Assembly: GCA_977017575.1 (NCBI GenBank)
Contig: CDRNVI010000058.1
Location: forward strand, 124,001-188,000
Source of the DNA: Paramoeba atlantica
Lineage: Eukaryota > Discosea
Reading direction: 5' to 3'
DNA length: 64,000 bases
Made by a program: the position numbers and the translations under genes. Shown here in pieces: positions 38,546 to 47,594 of this stretch (position 1 is the first letter of the stretch; the number at the start of each line of letters is the position of its first letter). The notes below the pieces were generated by a model. The model did not search any database. It was not told the DNA's origin and worked only from the letters and a program-made list of their open reading frames with translations.

Positions 38546-41524
38546 CTATTCACCCCTCTCCGATACGTTTGGCACCCTTGGGAGTGTCCTCTTCCCAAGC
38601 AATTGGTAGTACTCATCCAAGTACGGCTTGTTGCGTGGATCGCGAATGTTAATTTTAGAACCCGGAAGTTTCCAGAACGGGTAGTTGGTGTAAATCCTTC
38701 GTCTCGCTCGCATACGAAGCGTTCGGCTTTTTGCTTCCTCAATGATTTTTCCATGGTTGCGCAGATCACGACGAATACGCTCATCGACAGGCTTGCGTAC
38801 CTTTTGTTTTTCTGAACTCGAAGTATCACTAGAGGGCTGAGCTTTGACGCGTTCTTTTCCTCGTTGGTTTAATTTTCCTCTTCGCGGAACATGAGCAGGA
38901 ATATCAGTGGGAGAAGAAAAATTCGAAATGGAAACAGATCCTTCTTCTCCATCTGTGGTTGTTCTATTCACTTGTTGAGGAAGAAGAGATTGTAGTCTTG
39001 AATTAATATCCCTGGCAGAAGACCCCGCATTCAAAATTTCAAGGTCTATCCCATTTTCGGCATTTGTTGCCTCTCCTCTATTTGAGCCCTCCTCTGTAGT
39101 GTACTCCGTGTCTGGCTGTAAAAGGAATACACGCAAATTTGACTGTGTCGCTTTGTCGGCTAATTTGTCATCTAGGGTCAAAAGACTTGGGGAATCCATT
39201 TTGTGCTTTTCCTCCGTGTGTGAAAATAACTGAAGATGACATAACGTACACACCTGAGCGATCAACATGACTCTGTCATCATCATCCGAAAGCGAACGGT
39301 TGGGAAGAAGAAGGGAAAATAAGTTCTCTTTTTTCTCAAGATGATTTTCATCGGTTTGTGTTCTTGTTGTTCCGTAGGAACGAAAAAGTAACTCCTCCGT
39401 GGGATGCAGCAAACGAACAACTCTATTGTTTGCAACACAGCTTTTTGAGGTTTGAACTTCGATTTTAAAATCATGCTGAATACAACGAAGTAACAACGTA
39501 ATCGAATCTCGGATGTGGACCGCATCACTCGATTGTACAGTTTGTTGCAACGTAAGGCAAGCCTCCCGAAGAGCCACAAAAGGAATATATAACAAACAAG
39601 ATTTATTAGTTTCCTCTGTTTTGTTTGCTAAGTTATTTAGCCACTGATCGACCCGTGTAAAATGCTCAACGGCAGAGGCGTCTAAAATGTAAATACGGCT
39701 AGAGAAGTCCTGCAAAATGCGCTTCACGTCGGTAAATTGGCTAAGTAGAAGATATGAGGGATTAAGTGCGTAACAACAACTTGCCGGGTCTCGGGGAGAC
39801 ACATTGGAGCATACCGTGTTGACAATAATCTCATCGAATTCAGGAAAGGTTTGGGTAAGGTAAAGAAATAACGATTGCGCAACTTCAGGGTTGGTTTCGC
39901 GATCAATTGTTTCGTACACCGTATCGGCGAAAGCAAGATCCACAGCGATGAGAGGGTCTGTGGAAGTTGTATTGGATATCCCTAGCCTATCGGGCGTACT
40001 CCCTACTCTTTTTTCGTCCTTTTCATCAAAAGACTGCATCCGATTCCTTTCCATCGCATCTGTTGCTTCCAAATTTTCATTATCCGCGTTGATCGGCTGT
40101 TCCGCTTTACGCTCTTGATGTAACCGTTCAATCTCCTTTTGCTGATATTGCAGCGCATTCACAGCGTTTTCTGTCGGATTACGCTGCAAATAGCGTTTCA
40201 CCATACGAGAGTAACACGCATGGAGGTTGGCCCACTCCTTCTTTTCCCAATATTTAACGTACAACATTTTCCATGCCACACGACCGAGAGTACTTTCTCC
40301 GGAAACGCAACCCAATATCTCACCCAATGTTGTGGGATAGATTTCTATCTCGAGCGCCTGGGCCTTTTGTAAAAGTTTCCACGCGGTTTCTATTTTATCC
40401 CCATCACAAAGAATTTTAACGTACGCATCATAGTGATCCGCGCCAAACGCATTTCCTCTATTGTTCCCCCTTTCCTTAGTGTGTCGGAGCCAATCACTCA
40501 GCAAATGCGTAGCCTCCTTCACCAAAGGCTTTTCCGGGGTTGAGAGATACGCCAGACGACCCAGCGCACGTAAATATACCCCATAGGGGTCTTTTCCCCC
40601 TTGATCTGGACCACATAACACTTGGACGATCTCCCCCACCTCCGAGGCCGTTTCCGCCCACCCCAGGGCCGCAAACGCGTGTTTTGGGAGTATTCGCCTC
40701 CAGTTCTTCTCCGGGAATAACTCACACACCACAGGGTCGCTGATATCGCCCCCTAGAACCTCCAAATGCCAATCCAACCACTCCAGAGCTTTGCCTCTCT
40801 CATGGACCGCACAGAGTAATCGGATATACGCCGCAACCACCAGCGAGTTATGCAAAATTTCGTTCCGATGCTGAAAAACCGAAAACGAGTCCTCCAGAAA
40901 AGTACCCGAAAGCGGGGAACACGAAACGGTACGCTCGAGCGCGAGAAACAGCGTGCGGTAAAACACCGGATCCTCCAGCAGCGCGGCACTCACCGCCACA
41001 ACACTCGGGCTATGCTGTCCTTGCGGGGCAGCTGTTTTCGTAAACACCAACTCCAGCCCTGCCGTGTCCCCGACGCTTTTTAACACTTTCAAATAGGTTA
41101 ACACGACCCCGCGTGAAAAAGTGTGTCGGTGGAGCAAATTCCGATAAAGCGCATGAATTTTCGGGATCATTTTATCCATTCTTTCGGTTTCATTTCCCTC
41201 TACGGTTTGCTGCACCCACTGTTTGGTCCATTTCAGCAGCTCCACCGCTCGACACGGGGGGAGACGGAAATGGGACTGCGTGAGTAGCTCGAGCAGTATC
41301 CAGGGCGGGGTGTTCCAGCACTCACAGGCGGGAATCAGCGCAGCGCGCAGCGGGGCATCGAGAGCGTATTGCTTTAACGCTTTCGGAACCGTTGGGGTCG
41401 CAAAGGAGGCGTTTGCGGGGGTGAGCGCGCGAATCGCGGGAGCGTTTTTTACGGGACAAAGAGGAGATGACGGGGAGGAGACACCGGGGAGACAACGTAG
41501 AAAGGGTGTACGGAAACGCGACAC
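38546..41524 (-). CDS. Mitochondrial PPR-like protein with C-terminal PIN nuclease domain
   Basis: A 992-residue protein. The N terminus (MSRFRTPFLRCLPGVSSPSS) looks like a mitochondrial presequence. Residues about 60-460 form helix pairs with PPR-like spacing (HYDAYVKILCDGDKIETAWK is typical). A PIN domain spans about 608-800: RIYILDASAVEHF with Asp615, YIPFVALREACLTL, an acidic DDDD at 747-750 followed by RVMLIAQVC, and LLTLDDKLADKA near the domain end, matching the acidic quartet of PIN endonucleases. A basic tail (about 880-990) follows. The arrangement suggests sequence-guided RNA cleavage in the mitochondrion; PPR proteins abound in kinetoplastid mitoribosomes. Which RNA is cut is unknown. 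Confidence 0.75.
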   Translation of the reverse strand: MSRFRTPFLRCLPGVSSPSSPLCPVKNAPAIRALTPANASFATPTVPKALKQYALDAPLRAALIPACECWNTPPWILLELLTQSHFRLPPCRAVELLKWTKQWVQQTVEGNETERMDKMIPKIHALYRNLLHRHTFSRGVVLTYLKVLKSVGDTAGLELVFTKTAAPQGQHSPSVVAVSAALLEDPVFYRTLFLALERTVSCSPLSGTFLEDSFSVFQHRNEILHNSLVVAAYIRLLCAVHERGKALEWLDWHLEVLGGDISDPVVCELFPEKNWRRILPKHAFAALGWAETASEVGEIVQVLCGPDQGGKDPYGVYLRALGRLAYLSTPEKPLVKEATHLLSDWLRHTKERGNNRGNAFGADHYDAYVKILCDGDKIETAWKLLQKAQALEIEIYPTTLGEILGCVSGESTLGRVAWKMLYVKYWEKKEWANLHACYSRMVKRYLQRNPTENAVNALQYQQKEIERLHQERKAEQPINADNENLEATDAMERNRMQSFDEKDEKRVGSTPDRLGISNTTSTDPLIAVDLAFADTVYETIDRETNPEVAQSLFLYLTQTFPEFDEIIVNTVCSNVSPRDPASCCYALNPSYLLLSQFTDVKRILQDFSSRIYILDASAVEHFTRVDQWLNNLANKTEETNKSCLLYIPFVALREACLTLQQTVQSSDAVHIRDSITLLLRCIQHDFKIEVQTSKSCVANNRVVRLLHPTEELLFRSYGTTRTQTDENHLEKKENLFSLLLPNRSLSDDDDRVMLIAQVCTLCHLQLFSHTEEKHKMDSPSLLTLDDKLADKATQSNLRVFLLQPDTEYTTEEGSNRGEATNAENGIDLEILNAGSSARDINSRLQSLLPQQVNRTTTDGEEGSVSISNFSSPTDIPAHVPRRGKLNQRGKERVKAQPSSDTSSSEKQKVRKPVDERIRRDLRNHGKIIEEAKSRTLRMRARRRIYTNYPFWKLPGSKINIRDPRNKPYLDEYYQLLGKRTLPRVPNVSERGE

Positions 41525-41866
41525 GGTGGGGGAAGGGAAGGGAGGGGGTTTAAGGTTGTGGAGTACAGATTTGTGTGATAAAAGTGAGCCGGTTCAGCGT
41601 CATGTTGAAGAGGGGAGCAAGTAAACGTTTTTTCTACAAGAATTTTTGATGTAAAATAGTGTTTTTGCGATCAAAGGATCATTTCTATACTTTTGAAATT
41701 TATGCCACATATCTTTCTTAGACGATTTAATCCACCGAAATAAACGGTTTCAGCTCTACTCAATTTTAAGGACTTCATCGTCTCCTTTACCACTCACCTC
41801 CACTTTTTACTTTTACGCAACACCTCTTTGCTTATCTTCCTGTCTCTTTCCCTCCATTACCTCTAC
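41525..41866. other. Intergenic spacer
   Basis: A 342-base spacer. The strand complementary to 41760-41870 contains purine-rich runs, so the minus strand lacks a strong pyrimidine tract there; nothing else recognised. Confidence 0.3.
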
Positions 41867-42331
41867 CTACTTCCGACGTGCCAGCACACCCTGGACCCTA
41901 CCATGGCGTCCGGAGGTCTTCGTGTGCTGCCCCCGCACCCTGTGGCCATAGTAATGCCGAATCCCACGATGCGCGCGGATCTTCTTCAGACGCTCCAAAT
42001 CCTCTCGGATTTTGTTATCCCAGCTCACCGAGGTGCAGTGCTCGGAGTTCCCCGTGGTACGGTCCTTCTTACGGTTCAGCATCCATTCCGGGATGTTAAA
42101 CTTTTGAGGGGACGCGATCACCTCCGCGATACGCTCCAGCTCTACCGGGGTGAGAGTCCCGGCCCGACGGTTAGGGTCAATTCCAGCCTTTTTGGTCACC
42201 ACCAGAGCCATGCGAACCCCAATGCCTTTGACCATACGAAGCGCGTAGGGAATTTTACGTTTCCCGTCCAAATTGGTGTTGGACATTCGGATAATGTGCG
42301 TGAATTCGGGAGGGGCGACAGAGAGGGACAT
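41867..42331 (-). CDS. RPS18: Small-subunit ribosomal protein S18 (uS13)
   Basis: ATG at 42331-42329 gives 154 residues starting MSLSVAPPEFTHIIRMSNTN, the usual length. A longer in-frame extension to 42487 encodes a hydrophobic, Phe-rich stretch that is 5' leader, so I reject that start. Recognisable segments are DGKRKIPYALRMVKGIGVRM, KKAGIDPNRRAGTLT and KIRAHRGIRHYYGHRVRGQH, ending GRHGRVQGVLARRK. uS13 sits in the head of the 40S subunit and contacts tRNA and the large subunit. Confidence 0.97.
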   Translation of the reverse strand: MSLSVAPPEFTHIIRMSNTNLDGKRKIPYALRMVKGIGVRMALVVTKKAGIDPNRRAGTLTPVELERIAEVIASPQKFNIPEWMLNRKKDRTTGNSEHCTSVSWDNKIREDLERLKKIRAHRGIRHYYGHRVRGQHTKTSGRHGRVQGVLARRK

Positions 42332-42623
42332 TGGGGGAGGGAATAAAACGGGTTGAAAAGGATAAAAAAGGGTTTGGAAAATAGAGAAAGATGTGAGGAA
42401 GGCTCGAAAATGTAATGGAAATACCCAAAACAGATCCTTTTTTGAACCAAACTTTGAAATCAAAAGCCATTCATTCAAGTCTTTCATCCGAACTGAACTT
42501 CGATACCTTCTATTCCCACCTTCTTTTCTTCCTTAAAACCTTCTTCTCACCAAAAAAAACACTTTCACACTTTCTCCTCACCCCAAAAGAACCCCCCTTT
42601 CCCCTCTTTCCCTCCCCTCTCCC

Positions 42624-43109
42624 CTACAAACACCGCGCGCGGACAAAATTATACGGCACCGGGGCCACCCTCACCGCCTTTCTTTTACTCTTCACCACCC
42701 CCGCCACCACCCCCCCTCCCGGCTGCCGTTTCATCCCCCCCCTCCCCTTCCCCCCCTCCTTTCTCAGCTTCGCCAGCTCCCCCATCCGTGCCGCGTGGGC
42801 CTCAGCGCAGCGCGAGAGCCGCACGTGCTCGACGCGGACGCAGATGCGTTTCCGCAGCACGCGGCTGCCGACGCGCTTGTTCACCACGACCCCAAACCCC
42901 CGGGGGGTGACGTTCCACACGACCCCGGTCTTCCCGTGGTAGAACTTGTGCGGCATCCCCTCCCGGATGGAGGGGTCCGCGACGACATCGACGTAGTCCC
43001 CGATTTTAATCGGGGTGAGAGAGGGGCGGGTGCCGGGCACCCCGTGCCGGCGAAACTTTTTCGCAAACAGGGTGCGGGTGCCGTGGCGCAGTCCCCAGGA
43101 GTGTACCAT
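42624..43109 (-). CDS. RPL21: Large-subunit ribosomal protein L21 (eL21)
   Basis: A 161-residue protein starting MVHSWGLRHGTRTLFAKKFR. Diagnostic segments are GDYVDVVADPSIREGMPHKF, YHGKTGVVWNVTPRGFGVVV and ICVRVEHVRLSRC. The C-terminal 40 residues are Gly/Lys/Val-rich. Length matches eL21. This is the most upstream supported gene of the minus-strand cluster; beyond it lies mobile DNA. Confidence 0.96.
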   Translation of the reverse strand: MVHSWGLRHGTRTLFAKKFRRHGVPGTRPSLTPIKIGDYVDVVADPSIREGMPHKFYHGKTGVVWNVTPRGFGVVVNKRVGSRVLRKRICVRVEHVRLSRCAEAHAARMGELAKLRKEGGKGRGGMKRQPGGGVVAGVVKSKRKAVRVAPVPYNFVRARCL

Positions 43110-43158
43110 GGTGGGGGGTGGGTGGGGAGGAAAAGGTTGAGGAGAAACAAAAAGAAGA

Positions 43159-43200
43159 CTTTGGAAGGAATAAAAAAGTGGTGGGGGGGGGAGAAAGGGA
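43159..43200 (-). promoter_or_regulatory. Candidate trans-splice acceptor of RPL21
   Basis: On the minus strand a pyrimidine-rich run (read from about 43200 to 43165, with a C9-10 stretch) is followed by the first AG at 43160-43159, about 50 nt before the RPL21 ATG. This is the layout of kinetoplastid 3' splice sites. Inferred only. Confidence 0.4.
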
Positions 43201-43339
43201 AAAGCGTACTTGGGAATACACAGAGGAAAAAAGAGTAAAGAGGTAAAAAAATAGCAGAAAAGTAGTGGTCAAATTTTTAATTTTGTGAAAACAAATCCCG
43301 AAAAAAAAGTAGTTTGTAAAAAGCTTCCCCCTGGCCCAG

Positions 43340-43387
43340 TTAGCGCACGCCCCTACGGTACCCGTTTAGCACCGCGGCGTGCGCTAA
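43340..43387. repeat. 12-bp inverted repeat, possible stem-loop
   Basis: TTAGCGCACGCC (43340-43351) and GGCGTGCGCTAA (43376-43387) are perfect inverted copies around a 24-nt loop. The hairpin lies between RPL21 and the first LINE-like sequence. Confidence 0.75.
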
Positions 43388-43449
43388 AAACTTCTTGGTC
43401 ATCGTAGATACGTTGTAAGGGTCTCCCACAATGTCTCCCTCTTCACACA

Positions 43450-45110
43450 CTCTTATAAAGTGTTGTTGTTACTCCAGGGGCGACCCGGGATAGGACCTAT
43501 CTGGTATCGGAGGAAGATTCTCGTCCCCACCGAGAATAGGAGCAGGTGGGTTTCCCTCATGGTGCCCTCGTCGGGGTTCCCACACGGCCCACACGTAAAC
43601 CTGTACGGACGCGCCGGATAAGCTCTCTCTCTGGCCGCCTCCCGACGGGCCGGGAACCAAAATCCTCTTTTTTTGAGGAGGGGGGGCACTCAGCTCACCA
43701 GCGGGACGATCCTGGAAGACAAGAGCGCTCTTCAGTGTCCCGCACGTACATTGTACGTGGCCAGCGTCTGTGAATCCTTCCTCGACAAATCAGTAGAGGG
43801 AAAAGTAGCGCCAGCGTGGAACCCCCCCTCCTTCTCCTCCTCCTCCTCCTCCTCCTCGCAGTCAATCGTTTCCTCTTGTTCCCCGAGGATAGACTGTCTC
43901 AACGACAGTTGGCTCGCGAATGGCGTATGCGAGCACATCTAGAGGGGTTGGAAACCTCGGAACGGACTCCCAGCCCAGCTAACGGTTCCCCCATGTCGGC
44001 ACTCAAGCGCGCGGAGGAGTTGGCAAGCCTTGAGGCTCCGCTCGACCCCCCTCTGTGAATGAAACCTTTTACGTATGGCCTCGTAAGGCATATAAACAAG
44101 CTCGTATTATTGGATACTAAACGGAGTTTTCCATAAACATCTCAATCACTTTACAAAGGGTTATCTGCGCAACTCGATCCCCAGGAAATTTTTCCCATCA
44201 TGCCGTATGAACTAATTGGCTGCCCCTTCTGGTGTGTTCCCTTAGACTATGTTTTCTAATCTTCTTGATCCTGACTCATCGTCACCACCTACCATCAAAT
44301 CTTCAGCATTGCTAATGTCACCTAAATTAGGTGACCTAATAGCTGTCTTGGCCCTTTACATCTCTTGCAAGACCCAAAGTTCATTAAAGCTGATGACACA
44401 ATTAATTTAATGGACAAGTTTGATACTCGCACAACGTATTTCATCAAGGAGCGAGAGAAAGGACGTGCACGTTGCCCTGTTATGACCACCCCGGGTTCCC
44501 GTGCTGCATATATGACTTGTGAACGATTCTTTTGTGCTGCAACTAACCACACTGCATATTCCTACTACATTGGGCGAAGTGACCCACCTTATTTAGGGGC
44601 ATTATTGACGAAACGACTTCACCCGACGGGGACGCCCTACAAAACAGGCAAATATCTGTACGAGTAAGGACCACCCCTTACCTCCTTGCCTCCCTCAATG
44701 AGGGAGCTACTTTCTAAGCCCGGAGCCCCGGCAGGGCGCCACCCATCTTATCGCCCCATCGCGATGTGGGAGTGTTTCCTCAAGGTGGCAGGACGACTTG
44801 CCCTGGAGAAACTGAGAGAATACGCCTGCCTCCTTTTCTCCAACGGCTGCAACTCGGAACTCAATACACCCAAGGGTGTGAACACACCATCTGTAGTGTC
44901 CGACATCACTTTAGGGTCAAGCCGGATGAAGTCATAGTGGCAGCTGATTTCGAGAATGCCTTCAACAGCATCTCGAGGTCAGCCATATTCAGGGCCCTAA
45001 AGGGAGACCCGAAGCTACTTTCCCTCGAGAGTATTACTTTCTTCCTCTCATGGAGTTCTACAAATATATTTTATAGCAAAGATGTAAATTTATATTTTGT
45101 CCCCCCCTAG
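43450..45110 (+). mobile_element. Decayed LINE with reverse-transcriptase fragments
   Basis: Several short plus-strand frames. At 43816-44058 a (CTC)n microsatellite encodes a Leu run, followed by LSQRQLAREWRMRAHLEGLE. At 44686-44940 is HPSYRPIAMWECFLKVAGRL and at 44766-45110 EVIVAADFENAFNSISRSAI, the latter with reverse-transcriptase motif A (the Asp of ADFENAF). Frames change several times and the catalytic YADD region is absent, so the copy is dead. A 100-residue frame at 44365-44667 in the middle is unrelated as far as I can see and may be an inserted piece. Confidence 0.65.
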
Positions 45111-45129
45111 TCCTTTGTCACTACTTCTT

Positions 45130-45780
45130 TTCGTACGGTGTAATACACTGTATGCGCTAAATTTCAGAGTGGAAGATTCACGTTTTTCATCATACTGCTA
45201 TACCTTGGTACAGAAACACGGACCAATGATGTTCTTCATCAGGTAGAGCAAGAATTATTGTCCAGGTGGAAGCTACTAGAATAATGTTAGTCCTGGGGAC
45301 ATTTTCGTTTCCTACGCGTTTTAAAGGAAATGATAAGATGATACTTGCAAACTATCTATTTCGCGCTAGGTATGTATGTCTATATATCTACGCGCTAGGT
45401 GTGTAAATTTCAGAAAAGTGAAAGTTTCACGCTTTTCATCATACTGCTATTTTAATGCAGAAACACGGACCAATGACGTTCTTCATCAGGTAGAATAAGA
45501 ATTATTGTCCAGGTGGAGACTACGAGAATAATGTTAGTCCTGAGAAAATTTCGTTCCACAAAAGCCTAAGCACTCTAAAGGAAAAGATAAGATAATACTT
45601 TCGTTTCCTACGCGCTCTAAAGGAAATGATAAGATGATACTTGCAACTATCTACTTCATATGCGCTAGGTGTGTAAATTTCAGAAAAGTGAAAGTTTCAC
45701 GCTTTTCATCATACTGCTCTTTTAATGCAGAAACACGGACCAATGACGTTCTTCATCAGGTAGAATACTGTGAGGAGTAA
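45130..45780 (+). repeat. Three direct copies of an about 250-270-bp repeat
   Basis: A core CAGAAACACGGACCAATGA followed by GTTCTTCATCAGGTAGA starts at 45211, 45458 and 45728. Upstream of each is CTTTTCATCATACTGCT, and two copies are followed by AAGAATTATTGTCCAGGTGG. The later copies are also preceded by GCTAGGTGTGTAAATTTCAG. Non-coding; a satellite or repeated transposon tail. Confidence 0.85.
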
Positions 45781-45808
45781 AAGATCTATAGTGCAGTGAA
45801 ACACTGTA

Positions 45809-45825
45809 CTCCCCCTCTCATTAAT
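45809..45825 (+). repeat. CTCCCCCTCTCATTAAT terminus-like motif
   Basis: Preceded by TA, this matches the left end of the short element at 53512-53837. Inverted matches occur at 51321-51336 (close) and 50870-50884 (looser). It could be an end of a larger element covering the transposase relic at 45.9-46.9 kb. Confidence 0.5.
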
Positions 45826-45894
45826 TTTTAATAATATAAATTATAACAAAAATGAAAATTTATACTATCCCCCCCTATTTAATAGGGCTACGTG

Positions 45895-46852
45895 TCACCC
45901 CCCCCTATAATAGGGCCATTTTTGTCTGGAAGGCCAAAAAAGATTGGTAATAATAATAAATGCCGGTAAGGTGGAATCTCCCAGTTTTGTTCGGATTTCT
46001 GTTAATACCCCCTTGAAACCCTGAGTCCATTTTTTAGAAGACTCTGCATCTTGAAAATACGACGCTGCACGATGATCTTGTATGATGCGCTTGTTATGTT
46101 CTTTGTGAGGAACTTTGGCATGCACACCATCCGTCACCCCCCTCCACAAGAAATGCGCGCGGTGAAGTACACCATCAGCAGATACAAGTATTGTTGATGT
46201 AAATCCGAGACGCGTCCCTGCAAGCTGTATTGGCTTTCCCTTTGATGCACGTACCCATGTCCATTCGCGGTTTGTTTCATCCAGCTTACAGAAAAATTCA
46301 TCCATGTTAAATACGAGTTCTGGGAGAATGTGGGAATTTTATCTCATCATAAAAGGACAAACCAGCCTTCTTCACTGCAGGAGGGGAAACCCATGTCTCT
46401 GCCGACGCGGCGAGCGTGATTATGGCCCGGAGCGTTATCCATGATCACTGTTGCCGCTGGTTTACGCTTTAACCAGTTGTAGAAACCATTTCGTTTTGTC
46501 ATGGCAGAGAGAAACGTTTCATTAGTGACCGTCTCATTCTCCGCAAACTCATGAAAACAGTGAACCTTGGGAACCCCCCATTTTCTTCATCTACAATAGA
46601 TTCTAACATTATTCGAAACTCTTCATTATCAATCGCATTCTTACGTATGTATTTTATACGTTCTAACCCTCCTGTCTCCCGGTGGCGTTTAACCCATCGA
46701 GAGACAGTTGCTTCACTGCATTTCATAAGAGCAGCAGTGTCTGTAATCGAACGTCCCTGGTTTTGTACCTCATGGACGCAAATTACACGTGTTTCATGAG
46801 TGATTTGTTGCGTCGAGAGGGTGCGCCTCTGGCGGCGAAGTGTTTTCGGCAT
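45895..46852 (-). pseudogene. Scrambled DDE transposase relic (Tc1/mariner-pogo superfamily)
   Basis: On the minus strand the first part (46852-46499) is a homeodomain-like helix-turn-helix: ITDTAALMKCSEATVSRWVK. Next (about 46560-46390) comes FLSAMTKRNGFYNWLKRKPA and TVIMDNAPGHNHAR, a block that normally holds the second catalytic Asp. Only after that, past stops and a frameshift, comes ELVFNMDEFFCKLDE and TRLGFTSTILVSADG (46305-45895), which looks like a first-Asp block of a pogo-type domain. The order of catalytic blocks is therefore wrong, implying fusion of two elements or an internal rearrangement. Confidence 0.65.
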
Positions 46853-47059
46853 AAAAGATGTGTTAGAAAGAGTTAAGTGGTATTTTATTCATAGATTAAT
46901 GCGCTAAAATGATAAAAAATGATAAAAATCCGATTTTTTGCAGAATTTTCGGGTAAAAAATTCAGTAAAATTTTATCATGACGTCATATCAGCTTCAGGA
47001 GCGGCAACAATGGTGCCAGTAGTCTTAAAATTTCGAGATCTGTTGAATGCCGAAGGAAT

Positions 47060-47120
47060 TAGGTCAAAAGCTCGCGCGGTACAAATTTTAGACCCCCCAC
47101 CTTTTTCGTGACCCCCCCTG
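47060..47120. repeat. Mariner-like terminal sequence
   Basis: ATTTTAGACCCCCCACCTTT and ACCCCCCCTG followed by TA (47121-47122) resemble the right ends of the elements at 31075-31813 and 56892-58463. It probably marks the upstream end of the transposase relic at 45895-46852. The matching left end was not found. Confidence 0.5.
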
Positions 47121-47594
47121 TAAAGAAGTACTGCTCTATTTGCGACAGAGAGACGTTGTTCAGCGTTCGCTCCAATTCTTCCTGTCTGGATTGCTCTTCA
47201 CGAGGTGATAGTATAACATTATTTTTAGAAGCCTGCCAACATTGTGCTGAAAATTGTGTCCCTGTTGGGAAGAATCTACAATGTATGCTCACAGTGCCAT
47301 GGCGCGCAAAGTCCGGAGACATTTGCACCACCATTAGTGGCCAAACTAAGTGAACGTGGGCTTGACATTGATAGAGTCAAGCGCGTTTGTTGTTCTTATG
47401 TCGGGTGGAACATTTGTGGCTGCACCATGTCGTTCTCCCAGGTGGCGCATATAAATTTATTAAATTAAATTTATTATGCATCATAAAAAATTCTGCTAAG
47501 GCTGGGCCCCGCAAGACGTATCTTCGATCAGCCGAGGCAGTTGCTTTTTGGTTGGGACACGCTCTTCAAGGAAACAGTGCGCGAGATGGCGGAT

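Noticed and set aside
42332-42487. N-terminal extension of RPS18
   Set aside because: The 52 extra residues are Phe-rich and hydrophobic; the family starts at MSLSV, so this is 5' leader.
42415-42942. 175-residue plus-strand frame opposite RPS18/RPL21
   Set aside because: Antisense to RPL21 and to the pyrimidine-rich spacer; no similarity and wrong strand for the cluster.
43816-44058. Frame opening with a Leu run like a signal peptide
   Set aside because: The Leu run comes from a (CTC)n microsatellite within LINE-derived sequence.
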